Assembly: GCF_013299185.1 (NCBI RefSeq)
Contig: NZ_JAAFKG010000021.1
Location: 1 to 64,000 of the forward strand
Length of the DNA: 64,000 nt
Source of the DNA: Microcoleus sp. bin48.metabat.b7b8b9.023
GTDB lineage: Bacteria > Cyanobacteriota > Cyanobacteriia > Cyanobacteriales > Microcoleaceae
Direction: 5' to 3'
Of this stretch, positions 55,003-64,000 are shown piece by piece. Numbering within the stretch: the first letter of the stretch is position 1; each line of letters starts with the position of its first letter. The position numbers and the translations under genes are program-made. A model generated the notes under the pieces. That model saw nothing but the letters and a program-made list of their open reading frames with translations, had not been told where the DNA came from and made no database searches.

Positions 55003-56032
55003 TATTATTTAGCTAGCTAAATTAACCCCGAGCCTTTGGCAGCATCGGACTAAATTCCTCATCCAACCAATTTGATTGTGGTGGTTTGATGGGATACAAT
55101 TCTAACCAAATCCCAGAATTCAGGCTACATATAAATTGTGCCAAGGATCTGTATGGCAACGGAATTGCCCTCTCCAGCGCGGGGTTGTGGGAATTTTAAT
55201 AATTAATATCAGATTGATGATTGTAGCAAGAGTTTTGTGAAATTGTATTAAATAGTTGAATTTTTCCTAATCACAATTCAACACTTCCGATCGATTCGGG
55301 CCCTTCGACTTGCTTCGGCTCCCCTCGGCTCCGCTACTTCGGCTACGCGGTTATCGAGCTCTCGTCGAGATACACCACAAGTCGGAGCAAGACGCCGTTG
55401 TCGAGATCTTGTGGAGATACAGCACAAGTCGCGAGCAGCCAAGATTCCAAATTCCCAATTACCCAGGAACAGAGGAATTTAACTAACAACTGCTACCAAC
55501 ATTTTTTATTGTATTTTCATAAATCAACAGTCGATCTTCATTTTAACTTCAGAATTAATAAGTAGTATCAAATTTGGTTGAATTTGACGGAGAGTCCGGG
55601 TTTTTTAACCAGCAGTCAGGGAGTTCGCCGCAGTATTTTAGTACATCAAATCCGGTCATAACTTACGCAAAAAGTGGTTTGACACGATACTCTTACGCGG
55701 TAATCTGCTTCAGGCTCACTCTAGATAATTAAATTTTGCGTCCTGGACTAGCTAGATTAGGCCAAATGTCCAATGACTAACAGCAATATCTGGTTCATTA
55801 TTAAAGAGAAACCCTTTATGCCCTTCCAAAAAATGATAAAAACCGCACCGCAGCTAAAAAAATATTACTCGCTAATTCCGTAAATACACTTAATTTTATG
55901 GTTGTGTTGCAGGGATTAAGGAAAAATTTCAAATACTTGATTTCCCAATAGTTAGGAAAACTTACAGTATTTTAACATCTTTAGAGTTGTTTTTAAGTCT
56001 TAACTCATCAAAAATTAAACTTATTCAAAAAA
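55003..56032. other. Long intergenic region upstream of the histidine kinase; repeats, no gene
   Basis: A 1-kb gap. Around 55300-55440 there is a G/C-rich repeat with CTTCGGCT units and two GTCGAGAT...CACAAGTCG copies. The rest is AT-rich and includes the presumed kinase promoter. No ORF over 60 codons with coding character and no tRNA-like fold were seen. Confidence 0.45.
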
Positions 56033-59000
56033 ATGAAAGATCTAGTTCATATAGAAGAATCACAAAACACTAAATTGTTTAAATTCCTGCAACTATTATT
56101 GATAAAATTAACGGCAGCAGTCACCAGCAGACAGAAGGCAGAATGCAGTATGCAGTATGAAAAAACAATCAGCCTCGCGACGATCGCCCCAGGCAGTGTA
56201 TTCTCAGTTGCGAGCGTGGTGCTGCTTGTATTAAACGGGTTGCTGGTAACAGGCGGAGGCGATGGTTTGTACAATAGCCAACTCGCCCTGGGATGTTTGG
56301 CCATAGCCAATATTGTGATGTTGGCGGTGTCGGCGCGATCGCACGCCTCTGCTGTCGCAGCCTGCAACTCGGATCGCCAATCCAGCAAGTTCAACCAGGG
56401 CGATCGATTTTTTCGCCTGTCGCCAGAGATGCTCTGCGTCGTTGGTTTTGACGGTTATATCAAGCACATCAACCCAGCAGCCGAAAAAATCCTCGGCTAT
56501 TCTTCAGCCGAAATTGTGGGCAAACTCTTCATTGAATTCGTGCATCCAGACGATCGCGAAACTACTCTCAAAGAAGCTGAAAGGATTGCTGCGGGGAATA
56601 ATATCGTTGGGTTTGAAAACCGCTGGCTGTGTAGCGAGGGGTATTACAAGTGGATAGCCTGGACTGCTAGCACTTTCAGTGAAGAAGAATTGATGTACGG
56701 TATCGGCCGCGAAATTACCGATCGCAAACTCGCCCAAGAGTCGCTCCAGCAGAGCAATTCTATCTTGCGTTCCGTGATTGAAAGCACGCCGGATGTCATT
56801 TTTGTCAAGGATATTCAAGGCTGCTACGCGATCGTAAATTCTGCCGCAGCTCAATTTTTTGAAAAACCTATCGAGGCAATTATAGGCAAAGACGATACAG
56901 AATTATTGCCTGCTGAAACAGCTCAAAAAATTATAGAGTTAGACAACAGGATCGTGACAACGGGACAATATTTAAATTATGAAGAAACTATCCCAAAGGA
57001 AGGAGAAAAAAGGACGCTACTAACCACAAAATGCCCTTGGAAAGACGCAGAAGGAAATATTATCGGTTTGATTGGCGTATCTCGCGACATCACCGATCGC
57101 AAAGCAATAGAAGCAGCACTACAAGAGAGCAACATCCTCTTTGAAAATGTCATAGAAAGTACAGGCGATCGCATTTTTGTCAAAGATATTCAGGGCCGCT
57201 ACCTATTGGTAAATTCTCAGACTGCTGGCATTATCGGCAAGCCAAAATCAGAAATTATTGGCAAAATTGATGCAGAATTATTTCCGCTGGAGATTGCAAA
57301 TGTCCTGGCGGAAAATGACCGCCGGATCTGGCAATCTGGGATTGAGGAAACCATCGAAGAAGTAGTAAAAGATAGTGAGGGCAAAATCTTGACATTTCTT
57401 GCTACAAAAAGCCCTTTGCGCGATCGCTCTGGAAACATCACGGGCGTGGTGGGAGTTGCTCGCGATATTAGCGATCGCAAACAGACAGAAGCCGCCCTGC
57501 GGCGAAGCGAAGAGCGGTTGCAGCTAGCTCTTTGGGGCTCCGACAGCGGAATGTGGGATTGGAATATAGTTACTGATGAAATGTATTGCAACCACGAGTA
57601 CAGTGCTTTGTTGGGCTACGAACCAGAGGAACTACAAGCAAATGCAATCGGTTTGTCACAGCTAGTTTATCCCGACGATTTACTGGTATTGAACCAGAAA
57701 TTAAATGCCTATTTGGAAAATTCAGAAAATGGCTATGCTGTTGAGCATAGAATGTTAGCTAAATCCGGCGAATTTAAATGGATTTTGGCGCGGGGGAAAG
57801 TCGTAGAAAGAGATGAAAATAATGCTCCGGTGAGAATGATTGGCACTATTTCTGATATTGGCGATCGCAAACAAGCCGAAAAAGCTCTCCAAGAAAGCGA
57901 GCAAAAATATCGGTGTTTAACTGAAGCCACCTCCCAAATTATTTGGGATACTACCGCCGCAGGCGAAGTTGTCGCCGAACAAACAGGATGGAGTGCATTT
58001 ACGGGAGCGACTTACGACGAAATTAAAGGATGGGGGTGGCTCAATAACATCCATCCCGACGACAGAGAATATACTGCCAGGATGTGGTCTGAGGCACTTG
58101 CCGATCGCACCTTATTCGCAATAGAACACCGCTTGCTGCGGCACGACGGCGAGTACAGGTATATGAGCGTGCGCGGTATACCCGTATTGAATGCAGATGG
58201 CAGCGTTCGCGAGTGGGTAGGAGTACACGCTGACATAACCCCAGCCCGGCGCGCCGAGGCAGAAATGTGGCAGCAAAAAGAATTTCTGAGCAGCATCTAC
58301 GACAGTGTGAACTACAGTATTTTCGTACTAGATGTCGGTGCAGACGGAGAATTTCGCTACGCCGGCTGGAATCGAGCAGCAGAGTTACTCGGTAACATCA
58401 GCAAGGAGGAAGGATGCGGCAAAACTCCAGAAGAACTTTTCCCAGCATCTACGGCAGCGTTTTTCCGGCAGAAATTAAGAGAATGCCTGCTAAAAAATAG
58501 CTCTCTTTCTTACGAAGAATCTGTTAGTCTTGAGACTCAAGAAGTCTGCTTTATCACAACTCTGACTCCGCTGCGAGATGAATTTGGGAAAATTTGTCGC
58601 ATTGTGGGAAGTGCTACCGATATTACAGAACGCAAACAAGCCGAAGCACAATTGCGCGAACAAGAAGAATTTTTAAACAGCATCTATAACGGATCGAATC
58701 AAGTTATTTTCGTGGTAGATGTCGCCGCCGGAGAGTTCCGCTATGCAGGCTGGAATGCAGCTACAGAAGCATCCACAGGTATGTTGAGCGCTGATGTCAA
58801 AGGCAAAACTCCCGAAGAAGTGTTTCCCCCAGCAGTAGCAGCAGATTTTCGGAAAAGATACCTCGATTGTTTAGCCGCAGACAGCTCGATTTCTTACGAA
58901 AATAGCGCCGAATTGGCAGGTGTAGAAAATTGGTTTATCGTAACTCTGACGCCCCTGCACGATGCCTCTGGCAGCATCTACCGAATTATTGGTAATTCCA

Positions 59001-62000
59001 CCGACATTACGGATCGAAAACTTGCAGAAGCAGCGCTGCAAGCTAGTCAGCATTTTGTTGAGCGCATTGCCGGTACCAGTCCGAATATTCTCTATGTTTA
59101 CGACGAAATAGAGCAGCGAAATGTGTACGCCAACCGCGAAATCACCGACCTCCTCGGCTATACAGTTGCAGAAGTTCAAGAAATGGGCAGCAATCTGTTG
59201 CCGACAATTATCCACCCTGAAGATTTAGCTAAATTTCCCAGATATATCCAGCAAATAGAAAATGCTCCCGACGGCGAGGTGGTTGAGTACGAATATCGGG
59301 TGCTCGACAGACAAAATAGTTGGCGCTGGTTAGTCAGTCGCGATATTGTATTTAGCAGAACAGAGTCGGGCAAAATCCAGCAGCGTCTCGGTGTTGCTGC
59401 CGACGTTACAGATCGCAAATTCGCAGAACAAGCTTTAGCAGAACAATTGAAACTTTCTTCATTCACAGCAGATGTGGGAATAGCTCTGACTGAAAACCGC
59501 ACTTTACCTGAAACTTTGCAAAACTGCACCGATGCAGTTGTGCGCCATTTGGATGCTGCGTTTGCTCGGATTTGGACGCTGAATGAAGAGGGAAATGTCT
59601 TGGATATGCAAGCAAGCGCGGGGCTCTATACTCACATTGACGGCGCTCACAGCCGCATTGCTTTCGGTGAATTCAAGATTGGCTTAATCGCCCGGGATCG
59701 ACAACCTCACCTCACTAATTCTGTGCAAGAAGATGCCCGAGTCAGCGACAAAGAATGGGCGAAACGAGAAGGAATGGTGGCTTTTGCTGGATATCCGTTG
59801 ATTGTTGACAATCAGTTGGTGGGAGTAATCGCCATGTTTTCTCGCCAGGAGTTAACGGAATCTACGCTGATTTCTTTTGCCTCAGTTGCCGATTCGATCG
59901 CCCTGGGAATCAAGCGCAAACAAATAGAAATTGCTCTCGCGGCTCAAAAGCAAACTTTGAGGGGAATTATTGACAATGCTCCCATCTGGGTGTGGATGGC
60001 AAATGCTAGCGGGCGGATGTTATTAGCCAACAAAACTTTCTGCGAAGATGTAGCTATTCCCGAAGAGCTGTTCTTAGCAGCCTCTCACTATTCCGAAGTT
60101 TTTGGATTAGAAGCATCTGCTAACTGCATGGTATCAGATGCACAAGCCTGGAGCCAAGATACTCCCTGTTATTCTGAAGAATTGCTCCAGTTGGTTGACG
60201 GTGAATACCACCAGTTGGAGATAATTAAAACTCAGGTCAAAGATGATTGCGGTAATGCGATCGGCTTGATCGGTTTGGGTTTGGACGTAACGAAACAAAA
60301 AGAAGCTCAAAGACAGTTGCAAGAGTCGGAAGCGAGATTCCGCAAATTAGCAGAGCAGGAAGCGCTGCTCAACCAACTAGCTAGCAACATCCGCGAATCT
60401 CTGGATTTAGACACTATTTTGGCCACCACTGTGCAGCAAATACGTGAATTGCTGCTGCTCGAACGGTGCATATTTATCTGGTATACAACCAACGAAACAT
60501 CAGCATTTTGGAATGTAGAATACGAGGCAAAAAATGATGAACTACCTTCCTTGCTGGGTGTATTTCCGGCTAACATAACTGGTTCTCAAGCCGAGCGAAT
60601 TGCAAATATTGAAATAATTCGGGTGGATGATTTTAAAAATGTTACCGATCCAGTAGAGCGGAATTTTTTCATGTCTATAGGATTACAGTCTCTGCTGGAG
60701 ATTCCCATTCAGACATCTTCAGGTAAAATAGGGGTAATTTGCTGTAGCGCTTCTAGCAGCATCCGGTGTTGGAGCGATGAGGAAGTAGAACTGTTAGTGG
60801 CTGTGGGCAATCAATTGGCGATCGCCATTAATCAAGCCGAACTTTACGAAACATCTCGCCTCGTCGCCGCCGAAGCCAAAGCAGCAGCCATGAAGCAAAA
60901 ATTGCTCAACCAGTTAGGCAGTCAAATCCGCGCTTCTCTCGATTTAGATACTATATTGGCAACGACTGTACACCAAATTCGCGACTTGCTGCAACTCGAT
61001 CGCTGCTTGTTTATTTGGTATGTATCCGATGCCGAGATACCAGCTTGGGATGTCGTCCACGAAGCTAAAAATGATGACTTGGTCTCGCTTGTGGGTTATT
61101 ATCCTGCTAACCTAACGGGGACTCTGGTACAAAAAATAGCCAAATCGGAAATCTGCCAGATAGATGATGTTTCAATTTGGAGCGATCCCGTAGAAAGAGA
61201 GTTCTTTTTGCAGGTGGGTTACAAATCTATGTTGGATTTGCCCGTCAAGAGTGCAGGGGGTTTAATTGGTGTTGTAGACTGCGTGGCTTGTCGCGAGATG
61301 CGGAGGTGGACACAAGACGAAGTGGATTTGCTATCGGCAATTTGCGATCAATTGTCGATCGCCATCAGCCAATCCGAACTCTACACGCAAAGCGTCGATT
61401 CAGCCCGAATGGCGCGAGAACAAACTGCCCAACTAGAAGCAACTCTGTGCGAACTTAAGCTTGCTCAAACCCAGCTCGTGCAAGCAGAAAAAATGTCGAG
61501 TCTAGGTCAGATGGTAGCAGGAATTGCCCACGAAATCAATAACCCAGTCAGCTTTATTTTCGGCAATCTTACCTACACAGAAGAATACACCACAAACCTG
61601 ATGAAAATGCTGCAAATGTATCGAGATGAATACCCAGAACCACCTCAAGCTATTCAGGACGAAATAGACGTTTTAGAACTAGATTTCTTGCTAGACGACT
61701 TGCCGAAAATGCTGTCTTCGATGCAGGTGGGAGCCACTCGCATCCGGGATATTGTGCGGAGTTTGCGAAATTTCTCTCGCCTCGATGAAGCTGAGATGAA
61801 AAAAGTTAACATTCATGAAGGCATCGACAGCACGTTAATGATTTTAGAACACCGTCTGAAAGTTCAGCCCGATCGCCCAGCAATTCAAGTCGTTAAAGAA
61901 TACGGACAATTGCCGCTGGTAGAGTGTTACGCCGGACAATTGAATCAGGTGTTTATGAATATTATAGCCAATGCAATTGACGCTTTACAAGAACCGCTTC

Positions 62001-62278
62001 CAAATCCGGCAATTATCCGCATTCGTACAGAGGTAGAAGGTAATTTCGCTGCGATTAGAATTGCTGATAACGGTGCAGGTATCACCGATAAAGTCAAGCA
62101 GCGGATATTTGACCCGTTCTATACTACAAAACCGATCGGTTCGGGTACGGGAATGGGCTTGGCGATTTCTCATTCTATTATTGTCGAAAAGCATAAAGGC
62201 GAAATCAAGTGTTTCTCTGTTGTGGGGAAAGGCACTGAATTTACGATCAAGATTCCGATTCAAAGAACAGAAAATTAA
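56033..62278 (+). CDS. Giant multi-PAS/GAF sensor histidine kinase
   Basis: A ~2081-residue histidine kinase. Two hydrophobic segments near residues 55-105 may anchor it. Then follow eight PAS domains in tandem (each ending in a D-I-(T/S)-D-R-K-like PAC signature), a GAF domain (~1140-1290), a ninth PAS, two more GAF domains (~1440-1590 and 1610-1770), a HisKA domain with phospho-acceptor H1833 in AHEINNPVSF, and an HATPase_c domain (NIIANAIDAL, DNGAGI, GSGTGMGL). There is no receiver domain. PAS 6/7 and GAF 2/3 are internal duplicates. No Cys in the canonical bilin-lyase context was noticed. Start 56033 lacks a clear ribosome binding site; ATG 56150 is an alternative. The response regulator is not adjacent. 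Confidence 0.93.
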   Translation: MKDLVHIEESQNTKLFKFLQLLLIKLTAAVTSRQKAECSMQYEKTISLATIAPGSVFSVASVVLLVLNGLLVTGGGDGLYNSQLALGCLAIANIVMLAVSARSHASAVAACNSDRQSSKFNQGDRFFRLSPEMLCVVGFDGYIKHINPAAEKILGYSSAEIVGKLFIEFVHPDDRETTLKEAERIAAGNNIVGFENRWLCSEGYYKWIAWTASTFSEEELMYGIGREITDRKLAQESLQQSNSILRSVIESTPDVIFVKDIQGCYAIVNSAAAQFFEKPIEAIIGKDDTELLPAETAQKIIELDNRIVTTGQYLNYEETIPKEGEKRTLLTTKCPWKDAEGNIIGLIGVSRDITDRKAIEAALQESNILFENVIESTGDRIFVKDIQGRYLLVNSQTAGIIGKPKSEIIGKIDAELFPLEIANVLAENDRRIWQSGIEETIEEVVKDSEGKILTFLATKSPLRDRSGNITGVVGVARDISDRKQTEAALRRSEERLQLALWGSDSGMWDWNIVTDEMYCNHEYSALLGYEPEELQANAIGLSQLVYPDDLLVLNQKLNAYLENSENGYAVEHRMLAKSGEFKWILARGKVVERDENNAPVRMIGTISDIGDRKQAEKALQESEQKYRCLTEATSQIIWDTTAAGEVVAEQTGWSAFTGATYDEIKGWGWLNNIHPDDREYTARMWSEALADRTLFAIEHRLLRHDGEYRYMSVRGIPVLNADGSVREWVGVHADITPARRAEAEMWQQKEFLSSIYDSVNYSIFVLDVGADGEFRYAGWNRAAELLGNISKEEGCGKTPEELFPASTAAFFRQKLRECLLKNSSLSYEESVSLETQEVCFITTLTPLRDEFGKICRIVGSATDITERKQAEAQLREQEEFLNSIYNGSNQVIFVVDVAAGEFRYAGWNAATEASTGMLSADVKGKTPEEVFPPAVAADFRKRYLDCLAADSSISYENSAELAGVENWFIVTLTPLHDASGSIYRIIGNSTDITDRKLAEAALQASQHFVERIAGTSPNILYVYDEIEQRNVYANREITDLLGYTVAEVQEMGSNLLPTIIHPEDLAKFPRYIQQIENAPDGEVVEYEYRVLDRQNSWRWLVSRDIVFSRTESGKIQQRLGVAADVTDRKFAEQALAEQLKLSSFTADVGIALTENRTLPETLQNCTDAVVRHLDAAFARIWTLNEEGNVLDMQASAGLYTHIDGAHSRIAFGEFKIGLIARDRQPHLTNSVQEDARVSDKEWAKREGMVAFAGYPLIVDNQLVGVIAMFSRQELTESTLISFASVADSIALGIKRKQIEIALAAQKQTLRGIIDNAPIWVWMANASGRMLLANKTFCEDVAIPEELFLAASHYSEVFGLEASANCMVSDAQAWSQDTPCYSEELLQLVDGEYHQLEIIKTQVKDDCGNAIGLIGLGLDVTKQKEAQRQLQESEARFRKLAEQEALLNQLASNIRESLDLDTILATTVQQIRELLLLERCIFIWYTTNETSAFWNVEYEAKNDELPSLLGVFPANITGSQAERIANIEIIRVDDFKNVTDPVERNFFMSIGLQSLLEIPIQTSSGKIGVICCSASSSIRCWSDEEVELLVAVGNQLAIAINQAELYETSRLVAAEAKAAAMKQKLLNQLGSQIRASLDLDTILATTVHQIRDLLQLDRCLFIWYVSDAEIPAWDVVHEAKNDDLVSLVGYYPANLTGTLVQKIAKSEICQIDDVSIWSDPVEREFFLQVGYKSMLDLPVKSAGGLIGVVDCVACREMRRWTQDEVDLLSAICDQLSIAISQSELYTQSVDSARMAREQTAQLEATLCELKLAQTQLVQAEKMSSLGQMVAGIAHEINNPVSFIFGNLTYTEEYTTNLMKMLQMYRDEYPEPPQAIQDEIDVLELDFLLDDLPKMLSSMQVGATRIRDIVRSLRNFSRLDEAEMKKVNIHEGIDSTLMILEHRLKVQPDRPAIQVVKEYGQLPLVECYAGQLNQVFMNIIANAIDALQEPLPNPAIIRIRTEVEGNFAAIRIADNGAGITDKVKQRIFDPFYTTKPIGSGTGMGLAISHSIIVEKHKGEIKCFSVVGKGTEFTIKIPIQRTEN

Positions 62279-62303
62279 ATAGGTTCTATAGGGTTAACTC
62301 TTA

Positions 62304-62499
62304 GGTACGTAGTTGCGCTTCAGCGCTCTTTCGGGTGCATCTGGCGCAAGGCGAATATATCCCTATGGGCTATAGCATGACCTCGGTGAATATGAGATGA
62401 TAACTAATAACTTATATGCGGTCATGCTTCGCCCTCTTCCAAAACCAGATGCACCCGCTCTTTCATATGTATAAAAGCGCTGAAGCGCAACAACGTACC
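62304..62499. repeat. 196-bp MITE-like inverted repeat
   Basis: Bounded by GGTACGTAGTTGCGCTTCAG and its near complement, with an inner inverted pair CGGGTGCATCTGG/CCAGATGCACCCG. The terminal arms belong to the same family as the 18125 repeat. Confidence 0.85.
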
Positions 62500-62543
62500 T
62501 TTATACAGTTGCGTAAATTCAGTTAATATGATATGAACAATCT

Positions 62544-62574
62544 AAAATCTGAAATCTGAAATCTGAAATCTGAA
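62544..62574. repeat. AAATCTG heptamers abutting the P450 start codon
   Basis: Four to five AAATCTG/AAATCTA units run directly into ATG 62575, leaving no room for a separate ribosome binding site. Confidence 0.85.
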
Positions 62575-63885
62575 ATGACATTACCTCCAGGCAATTTGGG
62601 TTTACCGCTAATTGGGGATACCCTCAACTTTTTACAAGATGCTCAATTCGCCAAAAAACGCCACCAACAGTACGGGCCAATTTTCAAAACCAGCATCTTC
62701 GGACAGCCTACCGTATTTGTGTCCGGCTCAGAGGCGAATTTGTTTGTTTTAAGCAATGAAAACCAGTATTTTGTTGTGAGTTGGCCTCCCAGCACGAAAG
62801 CGCTGTTAGGGCCGCTTTCCTTGTCGCTGCAAACGGGTTCCGACCACCAAAATCGGCGCAAGCTGCTGTACCAAGCGTTTCAACCGCGAGCTTTGGCTGG
62901 CTACATCGGCGGGATGGAAGATATCACGGGGCGCTATTTGCAAAGGTGGACACAAATGAGCGAGTTTGCGTGGTATCCCGAACTGAGGAATTATACTTTT
63001 GATGTTGCTTGCAAATTGCTAGTGGGGATTGATAATAGTTCGGAGAGTGAACTCGGTAATTATTTTAAAATTTGGTCTGATGGTTTATTTTCTGTTCCTT
63101 TAGATCTGCCTTGGACTCAGTTTGGAAAAGCCAAAAAGTGCCGCAAGTTGCTGTTAGCAGAACTGGAAAATATTATTCGCGCTCGACAGCAAGGAACTCC
63201 TAGCAAGAATGATGCTTTAGGTTTGCTGATTTGCGCTCGCGATGATGATGGCAATTCTCTGAGTTTGGAGGAGTTGAAAGATCAAGTGCTGCTGCTGTTG
63301 TTTACAGGACACTCGTCTCTAAGTTCTGCGATCGCCTCTTTTTGCCTTCTGCTGGCTCAAAACCCCGATGTGATGGCAAAAATTCGCGCCGAACAACAGC
63401 AGTTTTCGACCACTGAACCGCTAACTTTGGAACACCTCAAACAAATGACTTATTTAGAGCAGGTGCTGCGAGAAGTGCTGCGGTTGGTTCCGCCGTTGGC
63501 AGGCGGTTTTCGTCAGGTAATTAAGCCTTGCGAGTTGGGGGGCTACGAAATTCCTAAGGGTTGGATCGTGCTTTATGAAATAAATCAGACGCATCAAGAT
63601 ACCTCAGTTTATCCCGAACCCGATCGCTTTGACCCGGATCGATTCAGTTTGGAGCGATCGACAAATGCGAAACCTTTCAGTTACGTCCCCTTCGGCGGCG
63701 GTTTGCGGGAATGTTTGGGGAAAGAATTCGCGCGGCTGGAAATGAAACTGTTTGCGGCGAGGATGGTTCGAGAGTGCGAATGGGAGCTATTACCGGATCA
63801 AGATTTAAATTTAATCCTAGTACCGACTCCGCACCCGCGCGACGGTTTGCGAGTGAAGTTCCGGCGAAAAATTGCAGGTTCGTAG
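62575..63885 (+). CDS. Cytochrome P450, CYP120-like
   Basis: A 436-residue cytochrome P450. The N-terminus PPGNLGLPLIGDTLNFL is soluble-type and resembles the cyanobacterial CYP120 group (retinoic-acid hydroxylases of Synechocystis). The K-helix ExxR is E300-R303 (EVLR), and the heme loop FGGGLRECLG places the thiolate ligand at C380. The I-helix reads FTGHSSLSS (243-251) where the usual motif is AGHETxxS, so the acid-alcohol pair for oxygen activation is replaced by Ser-Ser. The last three codons (Gly-Ser-stop) are the first bases of a GGTTCGTAG palindromic repeat. No redox partner is adjacent. Confidence 0.92.
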   Translation: MTLPPGNLGLPLIGDTLNFLQDAQFAKKRHQQYGPIFKTSIFGQPTVFVSGSEANLFVLSNENQYFVVSWPPSTKALLGPLSLSLQTGSDHQNRRKLLYQAFQPRALAGYIGGMEDITGRYLQRWTQMSEFAWYPELRNYTFDVACKLLVGIDNSSESELGNYFKIWSDGLFSVPLDLPWTQFGKAKKCRKLLLAELENIIRARQQGTPSKNDALGLLICARDDDGNSLSLEELKDQVLLLLFTGHSSLSSAIASFCLLLAQNPDVMAKIRAEQQQFSTTEPLTLEHLKQMTYLEQVLREVLRLVPPLAGGFRQVIKPCELGGYEIPKGWIVLYEINQTHQDTSVYPEPDRFDPDRFSLERSTNAKPFSYVPFGGGLRECLGKEFARLEMKLFAARMVRECEWELLPDQDLNLILVPTPHPRDGLRVKFRRKIAGS

Positions 63886-64000
63886 TGAGGACTTTAGTCC
63901 TTCTTCAGGTTCGTAGTGAGGACTTTAGTCCTTCTTCAGGTTCGTAGTGAGGACTTTAGTCCTTCTTCAGGTTCGTAGTGAGGACTTTAGTCCTTCTTCA
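63877..64000. repeat. Four tandem 31-bp repeats running off the window end
   Basis: Units GGTTCGTAGTGAGGAC + TTTAGTCCTTCTTCA at 63877, 63908, 63939 and 63970. The array continues past the end of the window. Confidence 0.95.

Noticed and set aside
55300-55440. Possible tRNA or structured RNA in the G/C-rich part of the 1-kb gap
   Set aside because: No cloverleaf, T-loop or CCA-type end could be traced; CTTCGGCT units look like a common dispersed repeat.

Overview
The window looks like the chromosome of a filamentous, non-heterocystous cyanobacterium of the Microcoleus/Oscillatoria type. The palindrome GCGATCGC (HIP1) is very frequent, and several gene families are typically cyanobacterial: the rpsB-tsf pair, an RRM/glycine-rich RNA-binding protein, DUF3038/DUF4335, DUF4912, a FraC-like filament protein, a CYP120-like P450 and a giant PAS/GAF histidine kinase. 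Intergenic DNA is crowded with heptamer tandem repeats and palindromic repeats. The species is inferred from gene content only.

Layout. 0-4.8 kb: clpS, an RNA-binding protein, an unrecognised protein and murF. 4.9-10.6 kb: an accessory island lying between two pieces of one marR-type gene. It holds a ParDE-like toxin-antitoxin pair, vapBC debris and a ~1400-residue superfamily-1 (UvrD-like) helicase. 10.7-20.2 kb: housekeeping genes on the minus strand (an EF-G paralogue, recG, an acidic-repeat protein, tsf, rpsB). 20.8-31 kb: a KefB/UspA antiporter, a small exported protein, fraC, DUF3038, DUF4335, two linked unknown genes and an OmpA-domain protein. 31.6-40.3 kb: an AI-2E-type permease, an orphan antitoxin, an alpha/beta-hydrolase-like protein lacking its nucleophile, cysS, a Uma2 nuclease and an overlapping ATPase/TPR gene pair. 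41-48.2 kb: a DUF4912 protein and a four-gene sugar ABC transporter interrupted by a large repeat array. 48.6-55 kb: small exported proteins, a TnpB-only IS200/IS605 element and a fused Dpp/Opp ATPase. 56-64 kb: the histidine kinase and the P450.

The most notable observations are these. (1) Two ~230-nt structured RNAs resemble HEARO/IscB-type omega RNAs, at 13009-13236 (minus) and 25325-25546 (plus). Neither has an iscB gene beside it. Each continues into a matching ~160-nt tail that stops about 20 nt before the start codon of an unrelated gene (the EF-G paralogue and DUF4335). (2) The helicase island interrupts or separates marR fragments. (3) A superfamily of hairpin repeats shares a CTAAAG-type core, has compensating stem changes and often a tail like ACTACGAACC. 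It forms arrays, supplies the stop codons of some genes and resembles the hairpins at the ends of the HEARO elements.

No rRNA genes, convincing tRNA genes or CRISPR arrays were seen. All calls come from reading the sequence; no database search was run.
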